Positions 49,500-64,000 of a stretch of 64,000 nt of DNA are shown piece after piece. The position numbers and the translations under genes were made by a program. The stretch's first letter is position 1; the number at the start of each line of letters is the position of its first letter. The notes below the pieces were generated by a model. It did not search any database and was not told the origin of the DNA. It saw only the letters and a program-made list of their open reading frames with translations. The DNA comes from Azadirachta indica (lineage: Eukaryota; Streptophyta; Magnoliopsida; Sapindales; Meliaceae), in contig CM040448.1 in NCBI GenBank assembly GCA_022749755.1, positions 7,996,481 through 8,060,480 of the forward strand, given 5' to 3'.

Positions 49500-51400
49500 T
49501 CTCCAACTGAAGGAATTCTTTGTTTTCCTAGTCAACAACAAAAGAATGTTGCCTACGTGACTTGATAGAGATTTTTCACATCTCAGGTAAAATCAACCAG
49601 TCTACATCATTCCCAATGAGGCAAATAGAGTCTGCATATGCATTCATTTATATGTCAGTGGTGTAGTAGTGTACACGAAATGACTTGTATGATAATAGAC
49701 TTGCCGACATGCTACAAAAGGATGAGTGTACGATGGTTGTAATAGATCAAATCGACTACAACTGCAAGTCTTATCTTGTATATGTACAACCTGAACATTG
49801 CCCTGATGTTTAACTTCAAACTCATAGTATAACACAAGATCCACAGTCATAGTTTGAGACAACTTTAACTATTCATCAACAAATACCTACGCCACTGGGG
49901 TCAAGAATGCATCTTTAGCAGTAACCTGCTCTCGACACTTGTAAAACCACCTTTGTACAGTCGATTTGACGTAATCAGCCAATAGTATGATAGAAAGCGA
50001 GCGTGAATGCCTCAATAATGAATTCATATTTTCAAAGATGTTGGTAATTGATAAGTCATACTGCCGAGAAGGAATGTTTATTCTTACCCATATATGAAGT
50101 TCAATATGGTTTCTAAATATTGTGCTACTGTCGAATGCATTACCCTTAAATTTTGAATATATTTATTACACTTAGTAAATCGGTAAGTCTTAATAACGAA
50201 GAAGTAAATCGCTATGAAAGTCTTTGTCTTTTAGACGCACATATTATACTTAGTCTTAACATTCCCAAGCACATGGTAAAAACAAAATTCGTAGGTTGCA
50301 TTGGGAACCTTATATTAATCCCCTTTTTAATACTATTATGTCAATCGAATATGAAAACCAAATTCTCAATTAAGCCAAAAGTTTCTCACAATTTAAGGCA
50401 CAAGAAATTATTTTCAAAATTAGTAACACCAAATGTTACGGGATAAATTTTGTCATTTCTATCTAGTGAGACAGCCGCAAATAACATCCCACGAAACATG
50501 CCCTTCAAAAACGTTCCATCAACAACAATGATCAATCAAATTGTGGTTCGAAATTCCCGAATACACTAACCTAATGCCATAAAAAATTACAAGAAGTGGT
50601 CATTGGCATCTTTTTCAATCGCTGTATTGGCCTTGAATTTTTTTTTTACTTCAACACGTGATAGTATAATAGTAGTCCATTGAACGATTTTGAAGAATCC
50701 CCAGCCATATGCATCAATGCATATTCTTTACTGCATCATGACATCATGTACAATAGTCATACCTCATAATTAATATGTACGTCATTAAGAATATTCTAGG
50801 GAGTGTAACTTCGACTGCAATATTTGAACTTATCTTTGATTGGTTCTTTAATCGATTGTATGTTTGTTTGGCAATGACCATCTTATAACTCTTTGTTTTA
50901 ACAACTATAAACTGAGTTCATATAGGTCACTCAAAAATACATATCGTGGCTGTTTTTAATGGCATGAATTCACTATTGATAGTCATAAACAAGATACTTA
51001 GCCTCAAACCAATCTGTGGTTGATTTATAAACCTTAAACTGAAAGTGGTTCTTCGACGCAAGCAAACTCAACTTGTCTCGAAATGCTTGCTTCGTATTGA
51101 ATATCTGTAATGCATACATGACTTAATCCAGTGTAATTAATGATGGTGCAACCAAAGGCAACCACCGAATAACTTTATTTATGGATGATGGACCTACCAT
51201 TAAGCAACTCCTCGGAGCGGGATCGTTACAACTAGCTTTCATTGGCTCACTTTCTTCCTCAATAATATTTCTTCTATCTTCGCAAGGCTAAGAGATGTCA
51301 GTGCCATAAATGTCTATCTGACTATCATAGTAATCAATTGATGCACATCTTATTGCAGGGAAGAAAATCACCTCCATCAATGGTGGTCGCATCATCAGAA
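49500..51400 (-). pseudogene. MULE transposase of the ULP1-carrying element
   Basis: On the minus strand, an N-terminal segment near 51000-51120 reads IFNTKQAFRDKLSLLASKNH, the usual start of the conserved region. The catalytic MULE domain is at about 50430-50540 with VVDGTFLKGMFRGMLFAAVS and DRNDKIYPVTFG; its first catalytic Asp is intact. The C-terminal SWIM zinc finger is at about 49720-49830: YEFEVKHQGNVQVVHI, KTCSCSRFDLL, SYTHPFVACR, in which the expected CxH Cys is Tyr. Stops and frameshifts separate these pieces. The gene faces the ULP1 gene tail to tail. Confidence 0.8.
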
Positions 51401-52229
51401 AAGTTTAAGGATTGGTGGTAGAGGATTAGAGGTTTCAATGGGTCTTGACATTATTGGGAGTAACATTATGTAAACATTTATTTATTGTACTTAAACTGAC
51501 AATTGCATTGGAATTGAGTTTTCACTGCAGGAATGATATCATTCACTTGATTGCTTCCACTAGGAAAATATAAACTGAGTTGGCATTATAAGAATTCCAC
51601 AAGGTGAAACATGATTGGGAACATCTGCCCTTATTTGTTCTGCATTGTCTATATGATCCAAAGTGATATACAGTGGACAATATCCCCTCTTACTAGCCAT
51701 ATAAGAATTGTTGGCAATCAAAAACATTCGAAAGTCCGATTTGATTGTAATATTTGCCACCATAAGACCCATTCCTGCTTGTGTACACACCAAATACATG
51801 ATTGTTGTCTTTATGATAAATTCAGAAGGATTAATATTAAATATCTCATATTACATATGCATAAAGCCGTGATATATTATTTCTCAATCAACAAGAAACC
51901 CTCTTATCCTGCTGTCGATATATACTTCACCACCATTCAAGTTAGTTCCCATGAGCTGTTGTTTATAGTAACTATCATTATTAGGTCAGCCATGCCTACA
52001 CTAAATCTAAACATAAAACCAAAACATTGTGTTAGAAAAGGCAAATTCCTATATTTAGGTAAAATATAGATCATGTACTAAACTACCCAAATTCATTACT
52101 TGCTCGAAGATAAATATGTGTCAAGTAGGAGCAAAATTTGGCCATGCTCAAAACTTACTCAAAAGTAATAAGTTTAGTGCTCAAAAGTAATAAGTTTCAA
52201 GTAAAGGAAAATTTCACATTTTTTACAAA

Positions 52230-53880
52230 TTTTGTTTCATCATATTTTCCAAACATTTTGATATCTTAATTTTACTATATGATTATACTTAATTTATCCA
52301 TCATTAAGTAATATATTTAGCGTTGTTTTAGTTCGTTTTAAGTATTTATTTTTCTTTTTAAACATTTTACTTTGATTTTGTAGGTGTTGAGATGTTTCAA
52401 CAAAAAAAAAAAAAAAAATGAAAACGGAGCACAAGTGCAAGTTTGCGAGCTTCTCCATTAATCTTGGGCTAAAGTTACAAAAATCAATCTTCTGAATATG
52501 GTGTACTAAAATAGTGATAACTTTGTCTATACAACTCAAAATCATGGTCCATTTGCGACGTTAGAAATTAGATATTTAGAGCTTTAATTTAATATGTCAT
52601 TAGTTTTGTCATTGGAGGTAACCATGCCACGGCTGCACCAAGCATAGCACGGTCACGCCATGCATGTTGCCAATAGGCAACAAGCTTAGTGCGACTGCGC
52701 CACCAATTCGACCTCCTCAGTGTTGTTATGCCAAAATGGCGCCCCCGCACCACCTAGGTTCAAAAATGATGTTTTTGAACAAATTTTGGTCTTAGGATCA
52801 TTCTTAGATGGCCAAATTTAGATCTATACTAGGTTTTCATGTTCTTAGGAAGAAAGTCACCATATCAAAAATTAGAAAAAAGGTTTTTAAAGTAAGAGGT
52901 AAAGAAAAAGGAGAGAGTTCTAGTGCGAGAAAGTGGAAGAATCAACAAATTCTTGAAGAGGATTGGAAGATTAGTTAAAGAATTGGGGATGTAAAGCTTG
53001 AATCAACCTAGTTCTATCTCTTAAACTCTTAACTTCTCTTGAAACTCATTTGGATTGTTATTATTTGCTTTATTTTATTGAATGATGAATTTCAAGATGA
53101 TATTAATGTTTGATATTGATATGTTAGGCTAACTGCTATATTTTAGGGTCTTGAAAAACTTAGTTGGATTATGTTTTAATTGGTTACGGATTTGTTAATA
53201 TAAATATGTTTAATTCATTTATGTTTTCTTGCACTTAAGGCTTCTAATTAGTTGGAAAATGAATTAGTTGAAATTATATAATGAATGAATGCTTGGAAGA
53301 GATTAATTTGTTTATTAAGATAAAGAAAACATAATTTACGAATATAGAGAATCCGAGAAGATATTGATGTCTAAATCAAGTTAATTCTAGGGAAACCAAG
53401 AATGTAGGAGGTAATTGAGTCTTTAGATATTAATAACTAGTAAAGTTAAAAGATAGGGATATCATCTAGGTGATTTGACATAAGACCTAATTTGACCTCG
53501 GGAGAGATAATTAGGTTAAATTATAACTAGTGATTAGTGAATTAAAACAAAATATATTAGCAATTCTCAATTAGGATGAATATAATATCAATTAGGTGAA
53601 GCCAAGGCCTGAGGACAATTTTCATATCAATTTCACACACGCACTCCATTACTTATATTTCTTGCTTCCACATCCCCATTTTTAGTTAGCAAATTTTAAT
53701 TTACTATTTTGTTAATTTTATTTCTCAAATTTAGGTTGTCTACATAAAGTCAAATTTTCATAATTGTAGTAATTAGTTTAAAACGCAAAATCTCAATCCT
53801 CATAGGTATGATAACCTTTTTTATTACTACACTACTTGTACGATTCTGTGTACTTGTAGGTTACGTGGTCGAGTATTACA
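52230..53880 (+). mobile_element. Possible LTR-type insertion inside the MULE
   Basis: This 1.6-kb segment differs in texture from the MULE around it. It has no coding and ends with CTTGTACGATTCTGTGTACT and GAGTATTACA, a pattern seen at the ends of some plant Ty3/Gypsy LTRs. I could not define the left end or a target duplication, so a solo LTR is only a guess. Confidence 0.3.
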
Positions 53881-54074
53881 TTCACTTGATTTTCTCTCTG
53901 CAATTTATGATTTTCTTAAATTAAAATCGAGTTAAGTTTTTGAACTAGGAAACTGAAGTTAACAAGTTTCATAGAAAGGTAGTAAATAAGTTCTAGTAGA
54001 AATGGTGAACGGGATAAAGAAAGAAAGAAAGAAAAGAGAGAAGAGAAAGAATGCATTGAGCTTTGTAAATTTTG

Positions 54075-54191
54075 ACCACGGGGGGCAAAATGATCCAAAA
54101 AAAAATTCAAGTGGTCAACTTTTGAAAATGCTTTTTGCCGTGATTATTACAGAAAATTGGATTTCAACCGTAGTCACTTGGGAAAATTGCC
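54075..54191 (-). repeat. Right terminal inverted repeat of the ULP1-carrying MULE
   Basis: It is the inverted partner of 43083-43195 and ends about 540 bp from the RPL15 stop codon, on the 3' side of that gene. Confidence 0.8.
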
Positions 54192-54730
54192 ATAGGAAAA
54201 TTTTTTGCAGGTACGGAGTGGGGTGGGTGGCAGATGAAAGTACCGATATTTTCTCCTCTCAGAGCTGTCCCAAGTGGCTTTTGCAGTTTTTTGCCCCAAG
54301 GACTGGCATCCACTTATTTGGCTAGGCCTAGCTGTAGCTCTTAGTGATTGTGATGAGAACGTGTCGTTAAAGAAATTTACTGGGAAGATCAATGATCGTG
54401 TAATTGTTGACAAAATGTAATGTTATTTGGTTTTAATATAATTATTCTCGTTCAGACAAAAAATAAAAAAAAAAAACGGCCTCTCTTGATTATGTATAAA
54501 ATATTTGACCACAAAAATGCAAAATGATCAACTAAATAAAAACAGAAATTTGTAAAGCATTCACGGGAAAAGACAATCCAGACCAGTTCGGGAAATACAA
54601 AATTCAATTGCCTGAATGAAGCAAAATTAACCATGTTCGACAAAATTAACCCAAAACACTTGTCTCGGAGTTTAAACTCAATAGCAATTAAACTAGGGCG
54701 ATTACAGGACACCAAGTAACCACACAAAAT
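54192..54730. other. Spacer between the MULE end and the RPL15 stop codon
   Basis: It contains the presumed RPL15 3' UTR on the minus strand (up to roughly 54430-54730) and about 230 bp of mixed-composition sequence next to the MULE. No other gene was recognised. Confidence 0.5.
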
Positions 54731-56868
<2,138 letters not shown>

Positions 56869-57060
56869 TGCTGCTTGTGTCGAGCTTCCCTGTGCTCTTT
56901 AGAGTTTCGGCTGCGACAGAGCTAAATGAAAGAGTCTCCGGATTAGGGTTTTAGAGCGCGTAAGTGTGAAAAAATTAGTCGTTATTCAAATGACGAATGT
57001 GCCCTTGAAACCATTTTACTACTTAAATGGGCCTTGGTTTGCCCACTGGGCTTCCTCCCA
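56869..57060 (-). promoter_or_regulatory. RPL15 leader and promoter with telo-box and site II motifs
   Basis: On the minus strand AAACCCTA (telo-box) lies at 56944-56951. TGGGCC (57028-57033), GCCCA (57041-57045) and TGGGCT (57047-57052) are site II-type TCP-binding elements. This pairing is characteristic of plant ribosomal-protein and other growth-linked genes, and supports an active, not processed, RPL15 locus. Confidence 0.75.
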
Positions 57061-57158
57061 ATCTTTTGGGGTGATACTATTTAACCCTCATATACCTTCT
57101 TAGTAAACCCAGACACAAATAGAATCATGAAAATCCTAGTGATTTAATAGCAACCAAG

Positions 57159-57214
57159 TTTCTTTTTCTTTTTCTTTTTCTTTTTCTTTTTCTTTTTCTT
57201 TTTCTTTTTTTTTT
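57159..57214. repeat. (CTTTTT)n microsatellite
   Basis: About eight tandem CTTTTT hexamers ending in a T run, just upstream of the RPL15 promoter. Confidence 0.9.
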
Positions 57215-57499
57215 AAATATAAGTAAGTAATATTAAAATAATTAATGAAATTTGGACGAGAAATAATCACGTGATTGGTTGAAAACGAATGAGTATTACG
57301 GAAAGTAGGTCCCAATGGGTATCCTATTGATATAATTAACAAGTCTAAACAAGTTTAAAAGATGTATGAGGTCATCAACATAGTTGGAATCATACTCAGA
57401 AGGTAATGAAAAAGTGCTTGCCACGCAAAATTGCAGGACATGCGTGATGCATGTCAGTAATAAGACTAACGTGTACGTTTTCGACTCTCAAGTCGATAT

Positions 57500-57500
57500 C

Positions 57501-57532
<32 letters not shown>
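57500..57532. repeat. (CA)n(TA)n compound microsatellite
   Basis: A CA run of about ten units passes into a TA run. Confidence 0.9.
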
Positions 57533-58199
57533 AACATATATTCGCTACAATTTTTATCCTGGAGAAAAAAAGATCCGAATAAAGAAAAAGAAAAGACTTC
57601 TTATTTTTAATATGCGACAAAAATACACTGTTCATTCTCTATTCTAACTTGAATGTAGTATTACACAATTAGAAGAGATATATATTGTTGTAACTCACCC
57701 AAGAACTATAGCTTGAACACGTGCCCTCATGTCCTCTTAAAAGCGTGCATGTGTTCTTACAGTCTAGAATAACATAACATTTTTTTTTTTTTTTAGGTAT
57801 CAAATTTAGATATAACTAAAATATGAATAATAATATATATATTTTTTAATTATGAAACATGTAAAAATAAGTATTAAACTGATCATTTTAAACAAAATAA
57901 AAAATTTGAAAATTGATAATTTGACATATATATCTTTTTAAATAGTATACTTATATTTATAATAATTTTGATTATATTAACATAATAATAGACAAACAAA
58001 TTAATAAATTATATTAATATATATATTATTTTTAAAAAAATAATTTCTAATTGATAATGTAAAGATATATAAAAATTAAACAAAAATAATAAGTCATATT
58101 ATAATATAATTATATTATGTAAATATATAAATTTATTACAATAATTAAAGTATAAAATAAGTAGAAGGAACCTACAATAAATAAGAAATACATAAAAAT

Positions 58200-58440
58200 A
58201 GTTTATTAAGATTTTAATTTTGTTATAAAATAAATTATTAAAATAAAAAAATATTTTTTAAAAATAAAAATATTAAATTATTCAGACGTTTGTTCATTCA
58301 TATTTAAATTAAAATTTTTAATTTAATTATATTCATATGTTTTTAACAAATATTTAAATATAAGTTAAAAAATAAATAACTCTTAAACATTTAAATAATT
58401 ATATTCATATTTCAAATAAAAAATAAATAACTTTCAAGTT
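58200..58440 (-). mobile_element. MITE, copy 3 (inverted, partial)
   Basis: Its reverse complement shares with 9382-9831 the blocks TTTTTTAACTTAT, TATAATTAAATTAAAAA and GAATGAACAAACGTCTGAAT (copy 1: GAATGAATAAACGTCTGAAT). The outer termini are not visible. Confidence 0.55.
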
Positions 58441-59123
58441 TGGGTTACTGAAATTAGTATAATTTGAAATTTAAAATTTGGAATGTAATAATTAAAAAAT
58501 AAAAATTTACTGAAAATTTAAGAGAATTTAAGAGAATTTTAATTTTTATTATTGTTTAAGAAAAAAATTAGTGATTTTATTATTATTGAGTTAGTAATTG
58601 ACTCTTAATCTTTAATTTATCCTATTATTATATATTTCTTTTAAAACATAACCCAAATTTTCTTAATTTGGAGTTTGACTTTTTTGTTCCATCTCAATAA
58701 ATTTTACTGTTGAATCAATTAATCAATTATTGATATTATTAATCATTTTAAATTAAATACATTTATAATAATATGATACACCCGTTTCATTTAAGATTCT
58801 CTTGGGAAAAAAAAAAAAACTGTGGATATATTAAGTCTTGTAATTAGCAAGAGTACAATGAATCAAAATCAAGTAATGAAGGAGGGTGAAAAAAGCAACA
58901 TAAATGGGTCAAATTTGTGATTACTTGGAGGAAATGGAACGTTTTCTTAACTGCAATGCAAAAATATTATAAAATATAATAATTTTATTTATTTTACCAT
59001 ATTGTCAAATCTTATCTTATACCACACTTTTGTCTTCTACATATTTTAACTTGTAGGAGACCTTGTGTAATTTTTCTCTTTTAATGTCTTTATTATCTAC
59101 CAGTTGTCACATCACTTACTTAA

Positions 59124-59139
59124 TTTATTATTATTATTA

Positions 59140-59175
<36 letters not shown>
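59124..59175. repeat. (TTA)n microsatellite
   Basis: About 16 TTA/ATT units with one phase break near 59142. Confidence 0.9.
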
Positions 59176-61780
59176 TTGTATTTTATCAAACCAATACTAT
59201 CATCATATCTCAATTTCGTATAATACAAGTTATCTATTTTATTATGTTGTGTCTAAGAGAAGAAATCATGATTCACCACAGAGGGTAAAAAGCATATATC
59301 TATTTATTATACAAAATAAAATCAACAAAATAAAATGAATAATATTAAAAATACATATTTTCTATACAAACTATTGTAGTATAGATCATTCGATAATTAA
59401 TATTATAAAAATAAAAAAATACAAATATAAATTTTTTGACAACCAATACTATTAGATCACGTCAATTTGTATTACGTAGTTTATTTAAAAAATGTACATA
59501 CCTCTATCATTACTATTACATAATAAATAATGAAAATAATATGAAATTAACGTAATAGAAAAATATTAGTTGATAAGAATATAAAATTAATATAATTAAT
59601 AAATATAAATAATATGAAATGTTGATTATTAATACTATCATATTACATCAATTTGTATTACATAGTTTATATAAAAAAATTGTATCTCTAACTCTACTAT
59701 TAAACAGTTGTATCTATTTAGTTTAATTTTGCATTAACCAAAGATTTTTTTTTAATATTAAAATTTTTTTTCAATTTTTTTTTCTTTGTACAGGACTGCA
59801 CGTTGTTTAGTTCACATTAGCTAGAAGTTTTTAGAAATTCAAAAGAAATCGTTTTTTTCTTCTAACAAAAGAAACTATGATTTTATACTTTTAATAATAA
59901 AAACTTTTTCAAATTTTAAATTCTCTAAACTACCTTTCTTTTTATTTTAAAAATTTCATATTATTTTTTTTAATAAAATGTTAAAAATTTATTTATTAAA
60001 ATAATTATATAATTTTTTGCAAAAATTATATAATAATTAAATAATAATAATAATTTTTTTATTAAAAATTTTACTAATAAAAATATCACTTCAAAAAAAT
60101 TTTATTTCAAAAAATTATGACTAAAAACCTATATAAAAGTTGTTAACCACAGCCCACAAAAAGATGCTATAAAATTAATGCTTGTTCATGCCCACAAGTA
60201 AAGTATTGACTGTGAAATTAATTAAAAACAAATACGTAATACAATCAAATTAAGCATTAAAATAATCATAATTGGAAAATTCGACCAAATCTAAAATCAT
60301 ATTCAAACGTGGATAAGAAGAGTTATGGCGAAAATGGGGTCTTTCGTTGGATTGCCTAACTTGGCCCTACTGCCAAACCATAGGGAGGGGGGTCTTAATT
60401 TTGATTATTTAATTATGAAGTAATGACCTAAATTAGAGGTGAAAACGAAAGAAATAATTATTAACTTTATAAAAAAGTCAACTTTAAGAAAGGCCACGTA
60501 TACTTATATCCACCATTTTCAAAAAATCTTTTAATGCAACGTCGTTATTGCAAGTGGAAAATTAACCTCCAATCTTTTAAAACTAGTTTTATTGTTTCCT
60601 TTTCTTATATCATATTGATGTATTTAAACAAGAAATTTTTTTAATATTATTTAATTTTATAATATATATGTCTGTTAGTTTATCACATTTTCTAATATTA
60701 TTATAATATTATACACAAATATAAATAAAATAATTCTTTCTTTAAAATTTTTACGAATGAGAATTGATCCATTAATCTTTTACTTTCAGGATAAGGATAA
60801 AATTAGTCATATTTTTTTTTGGGAATTAAATAAAATTTTTTAAGAGACGAGGATATATACATATTCAAAATTTGATCAAGTGTAATTAAACATGAATATT
60901 AATAACTCATATTTTTTTTATCTAAAATGTAAATAGATATAAAATATAAATGAAGTTAAATGATTCTGAATAATATAATTATCAAAATTTTAATATCATA
61001 TTAAACATAAATAATTTTAAAACATGTAAATGATTACAGTTAAAATTTTCACGTAAAAAATAAGTAGATGCTAATAAACACACACATATATATATATGAG
61101 ATAAAATTAACAGTCTTTTTTTTTTACATAATTTTTTTATATTAAATATAAATTATTGCATTTAAACACATCAACGATTGAGATTATATCTGATATGTAC
61201 ATTTATTATGAATGCATTAATTATATATTAATTATATGATCAGATACAATTTCAACTATTAAATATGTTTATATTTAACAGTTATAATTAATGTAAAATT
61301 TTGTGTAAAAAAAAAATGATTGCTGATCATATCTCTATATATATACCTCATATATATATGTGCAGAAGTAATAGCTTTCTTTTTTATATAATTTTTTATA
61401 TCAATTGTAAGTCATTAAATTTAAATACATCTAATAATATGAAATTATATTATATAATTAATATATTCATAATTAATACATATATCGAATGTAATCTCAA
61501 ATATCAAAACTTGAATGTATCTAAATTTAATAATTTATAATTAATATAAAAAAATTATTTAAAATAAAAGATCATTTATATTGTCCATATATATATGTGA
61601 TATTTTCTCGTTCAAGAATATTTAATTAACAAAATAGTTATGTCATAAAAAATTTTTTAAATAACAACTTATTTTAAATATAAATAACTTTTATGATAAA
61701 ATCTCCTTTTTAAAAGGAGTCAGATTAAAATGAAGAGCCTCCTCTAGTTTATACCCTTAATTTTTCAAATAGATAAATCT

Positions 61781-62036
61781 GCAACGCAACAACAACTAGA
61801 AGAAGAAAGAAAAAGGAGAGTGTTTAAAATATAAAGGAAAATTGTTACATCATATCCACATATCCACAAACGCCTCGTAACTATCAAGCCTAAACCGTGT
61901 CAGAGATGCCGATGAAATTAAATACTGTGATCAGAGAGTCCAAACAATAAGCCAACAAAATCTAATTCCTCCTAGATTTTGATATAAAAAGCAGAAACAG
62001 GAACAAAAAAAACAGATAACAACTAGTTTTAGACTC
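61781..62036 (+). promoter_or_regulatory. Promoter and leader of the right-end gene
   Basis: A TATAAAA box at 61983-61989 sits about 50 bp upstream of the start codon at 62037, giving a predicted transcription start near 62015 and a very short leader. Purine-rich sequence lies upstream at 61797-61830. Confidence 0.5.
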
Positions 62037-64000
62037 ATGTTCGGTGGAGGCAAAAGCATGGGTGGGGGAGGAGGAATGTTGAGGACTGTCGGTAGAGTTG
62101 TTACAAGGGCTGGAGTTACAAATCTTCAAGAACCCATATCTTCTTCTTCTAATTCAACTACAACTTCACCATCTTCACCTACTTCAAAATCTAGGCCTAC
62201 GCAGCACAGGAATAGCTCTGCTAATCAACTTTCTTTGTCTGCTACTGTGAGTTATCCGTTTTCTTCGCATAATATTCAGGTTTCTGCCGGTTCTGGGGTG
62301 CCCAGTTGGCCTTATTTTGGTGGCCCTGCTGCTGCTTCTGCTTCTTGTTGTGATGAGTACGAGTGGGTTTCTGTTGATGGAAGTGAAGATGAAAGGTCAA
62401 ATGGGTATTTTGTTGATGACTTCGTTCTTGGCCCTGTTCCTTCTCTTGATGAAGTCAATACTGCTGTCTCCGCGCTTCAACAGTAAGATTTTTTTTTTTT
62501 TTTAAGGGCGTTTTGTTAATCTGTTAATCTGTTAACCTGTTTTTGTTTTTGTTTTTGTTGTTAAATGGTTTTCTGTCATATTTTGATTGATTATTATAAT
62601 TTTGCACTTTTGTTTTACTATTTTTGTGGATTTATGAAATTATTAGTCTTTTGCTTGAGGAGATAGTGTTGCTGTTATTGTTTGATTGCCATTTTCTATG
62701 CTAGGACAGTAATTCTATTTCTGCATCTAATGGGTGTATGATTGCTGCTTTTGAGTGTGAAATGGGTATCGGCAACTATTATTTTTCCTTTTCTGATTGT
62801 ATTGCTGGTGTTGGCAATTTTTACTTTCGTGAATTTGTTGTTGTTGTTGGTCAATCTTATGGTGATTGAATATGACGCGTGTCTCAACCTTTGAGATTGG
62901 TAAATTTGTGAACCCTGCTGATTAAGCAGAATAATCTCAAGTTGAATCTTACAATCAATTACATTTGAAAATAGAGATGATGGTGACTGGTGATAGTGAT
63001 GGCAGCATTTATAGTTGAAAATTTTTCCATAAGGCTGCAAGCAGACAGATTATATAGTTCATTTCCAAGATCAATTCTAATTCTAATTCCATTTTACCTT
63101 TATCATTGTTCAATATTACGATGTTGTTTAAAGGGTTGACAAGCAATTTGATTCTTTAAGTTTTAATCTCATAATGGAGAATTGTGTTACTATTGCATAG
63201 ACCTCAAATTTGTGACTCAACATATGCAGGAAAAATCTATGAACCTTAGCAATTATTATACTTATCATCTGCAAAGCTTGTCCTACTATCCTTTGAAATG
63301 CTAATAAAGATGATTGTTGTTTGTGATTTTACATTGGCAATCACCAAGTTGCATGAGCAGATGTGGCTTAATGTTTTAATTTAAGCTTAGTTCTAACAAT
63401 TTTGAATTTATAGGGTTTTTGACCCTACTTCATGCAATGGGCTCGTGAGGGATAAAGTTGCCTCTAATTCAGACAAGGATGCTGATTTGGATTGGATAGA
63501 GCCCTCTGTGCATCTTAGTAATCCAAGAATGTTGCAGCCCTATGTATATGACAGAGTTTATGATGCTTTTCATTTATTACAGACTGAGCCAGTAGTTCAG
63601 GTACCTTCTACTACTGACCTTAATATATGAAACCGACATGAAAATTTGCTCTCCCTTTTATTTAAAATGTAAATAGGTTGTTTAATGCAAGCATCTCTCT
63701 TTAATCACCAGATTAGAACAGGAATAGTGCCACTGAAACTTTGAGAAGAAACAGAAGTAATCAGACAATGGTTTTTTCCATCTCTATTTCTTGTATAATC
63801 GTTAGGATGAAGTTGCTATCAATAATTCTGTGTTCATAGAACTCAACATGTTTTGTCTTCTTTTAAATTTGATATGTAAGGTAAGGGTCTTCCTTTTCTT
63901 TCTTTTTCCTTTTTCAGAGAATGGTCATTTCATTATCTTCAGACAAAGCTGTTTGGGATGCTGTTTTGAACAATGAGGTGGTACGGGAACTCAAGGAGTC
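62037..64000 (+). CDS. Conserved plant protein of unknown function, 5' part (3 exons seen)
   Basis: Exons: 62037-62482, 63414-63600 and 63918 to beyond the window. Junctions are GT-AG and in frame, giving at least 238 codons. Residues 3-14 are glycine-rich, with MLRTVGRVVTRAG next. Residues 34-75 are Ser/Thr/Pro-rich and probably disordered. An acidic DEYEWVSVDGSEDE (106-119) precedes FVLGPVPSLDEVNTAVSALQQ (129-149). Exon 2 has DLDWIEPSVHL and RVYDAFHLLQTEP. Exon 3 begins RMVISLSSDKAVWDAVLNNE. I recognise this as a conserved family of land-plant proteins annotated only as uncharacterised; I know no biochemical activity. There is no signal peptide and no clear membrane span in the visible part. 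The start is the first ATG after the TATA box. Confidence 0.85.

Larger units (their letters stand above)
43083..54191. mobile_element. Kaonashi-type (ULP1-carrying) Mutator-like element
   Basis: Inverted repeats of about 110 bp bound it. The left (43083-43195) reads TTTTTCAACAGTGACTAC, CCAATTTTCTATAATAACCAC, AATGACCACTTGAAT, CATTTTGCCCC. The reverse complement of the right (about 54075-54191) reads TTTTCCCAAGTGACTAC, CCAATTTTCTGTAATAATCAC, TTGACCACTTGAAT, CATTTTGCCCC. Possible target duplications are TAGAAAAA and TAGGAAAA (7 of 8). Between them are a DUF1985/ULP1 protease pseudogene on plus and a MULE transposase pseudogene on minus, facing each other, the gene content of Kaonashi MULEs. The right third (52230-53880) may be a further nested LTR. 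Confidence 0.8.
57061..61780. other. AT-rich intergenic DNA
   Basis: Very AT-rich sequence with three microsatellites and one MITE copy. Frames are short and low-complexity. No gene was recognised. Confidence 0.6.

Noticed and set aside
50550..50562. GTGGTTCGAAATTCCC resembles a tRNA T-arm
   Set aside because: No acceptor stem, D-arm or anticodon arm surrounds it, and it lies within the MULE transposase coding remnant.
54002..54325. 107-codon plus-strand open frame across the MULE right terminus
   Set aside because: It spans a polypurine tract and the inverted repeat; no domain.

Overview
This is a plant nuclear window, most likely a eudicot. The genes are intron-rich with canonical GT-AG introns, the intergenic DNA is very AT-rich, and the window carries plant-type transposons and four plant genes or gene parts. 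I cannot name the species. Layout: (1) 1-900, minus strand: the 5' part of a CLE-peptide receptor kinase gene matching TDR/PXY, which leaves the window on the left. (2) 901-15400: AT-rich intergenic DNA with microsatellites, hAT-like MITE copies (6808-7291, 9382-10230) and a GC-richer, G-box-containing island (5880-6500) with no recognisable gene. (3) 16141-21801, minus strand: a complete 14-exon RFT1 gene (521 codons), assembled exon by exon with every splice junction in frame. (4) 22010-25300: non-autonomous DNA-element remnants and AT-rich DNA. (5) 25320-54191: a repeat cluster. It holds a LINE remnant (25320-27110), then a decayed Ty1/Copia element (about 27150-42924). A MuDR-type MULE (28804-39795) is inserted in that Copia, and a non-coding LTR element (31760-36965) is inserted in the MULE. 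Both insertions leave diverged target duplications, and the host reading frames can be followed across each insertion. A second, ULP1-carrying (Kaonashi-type) MULE (about 43083-54191) with terminal inverted repeats of about 110 bp follows. (6) 54731-56868, minus strand: a cytosolic ribosomal protein eL15 (RPL15) gene with telo-box and site II promoter motifs; as written, it has a two-base frameshift in a C6 run in the last exon. (7) 57100-61780: AT-rich intergenic DNA with microsatellites and another MITE copy. (8) 62037-64000, plus strand: the first three exons of a conserved plant protein of unknown function, which leaves the window on the right. The host genes are unrelated in function: vascular stem-cell signalling (TDR/PXY), ER N-glycan precursor assembly (RFT1), translation (RPL15) and an unknown. 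The transposon genes are mostly dead: stops, frameshifts and lost catalytic residues are common, and many changes look like G-to-A or C-to-T transitions. I see no rRNA, tRNA, CRISPR or prokaryotic system. The most unusual content is the three-level nest and the ULP1-carrying MULE.
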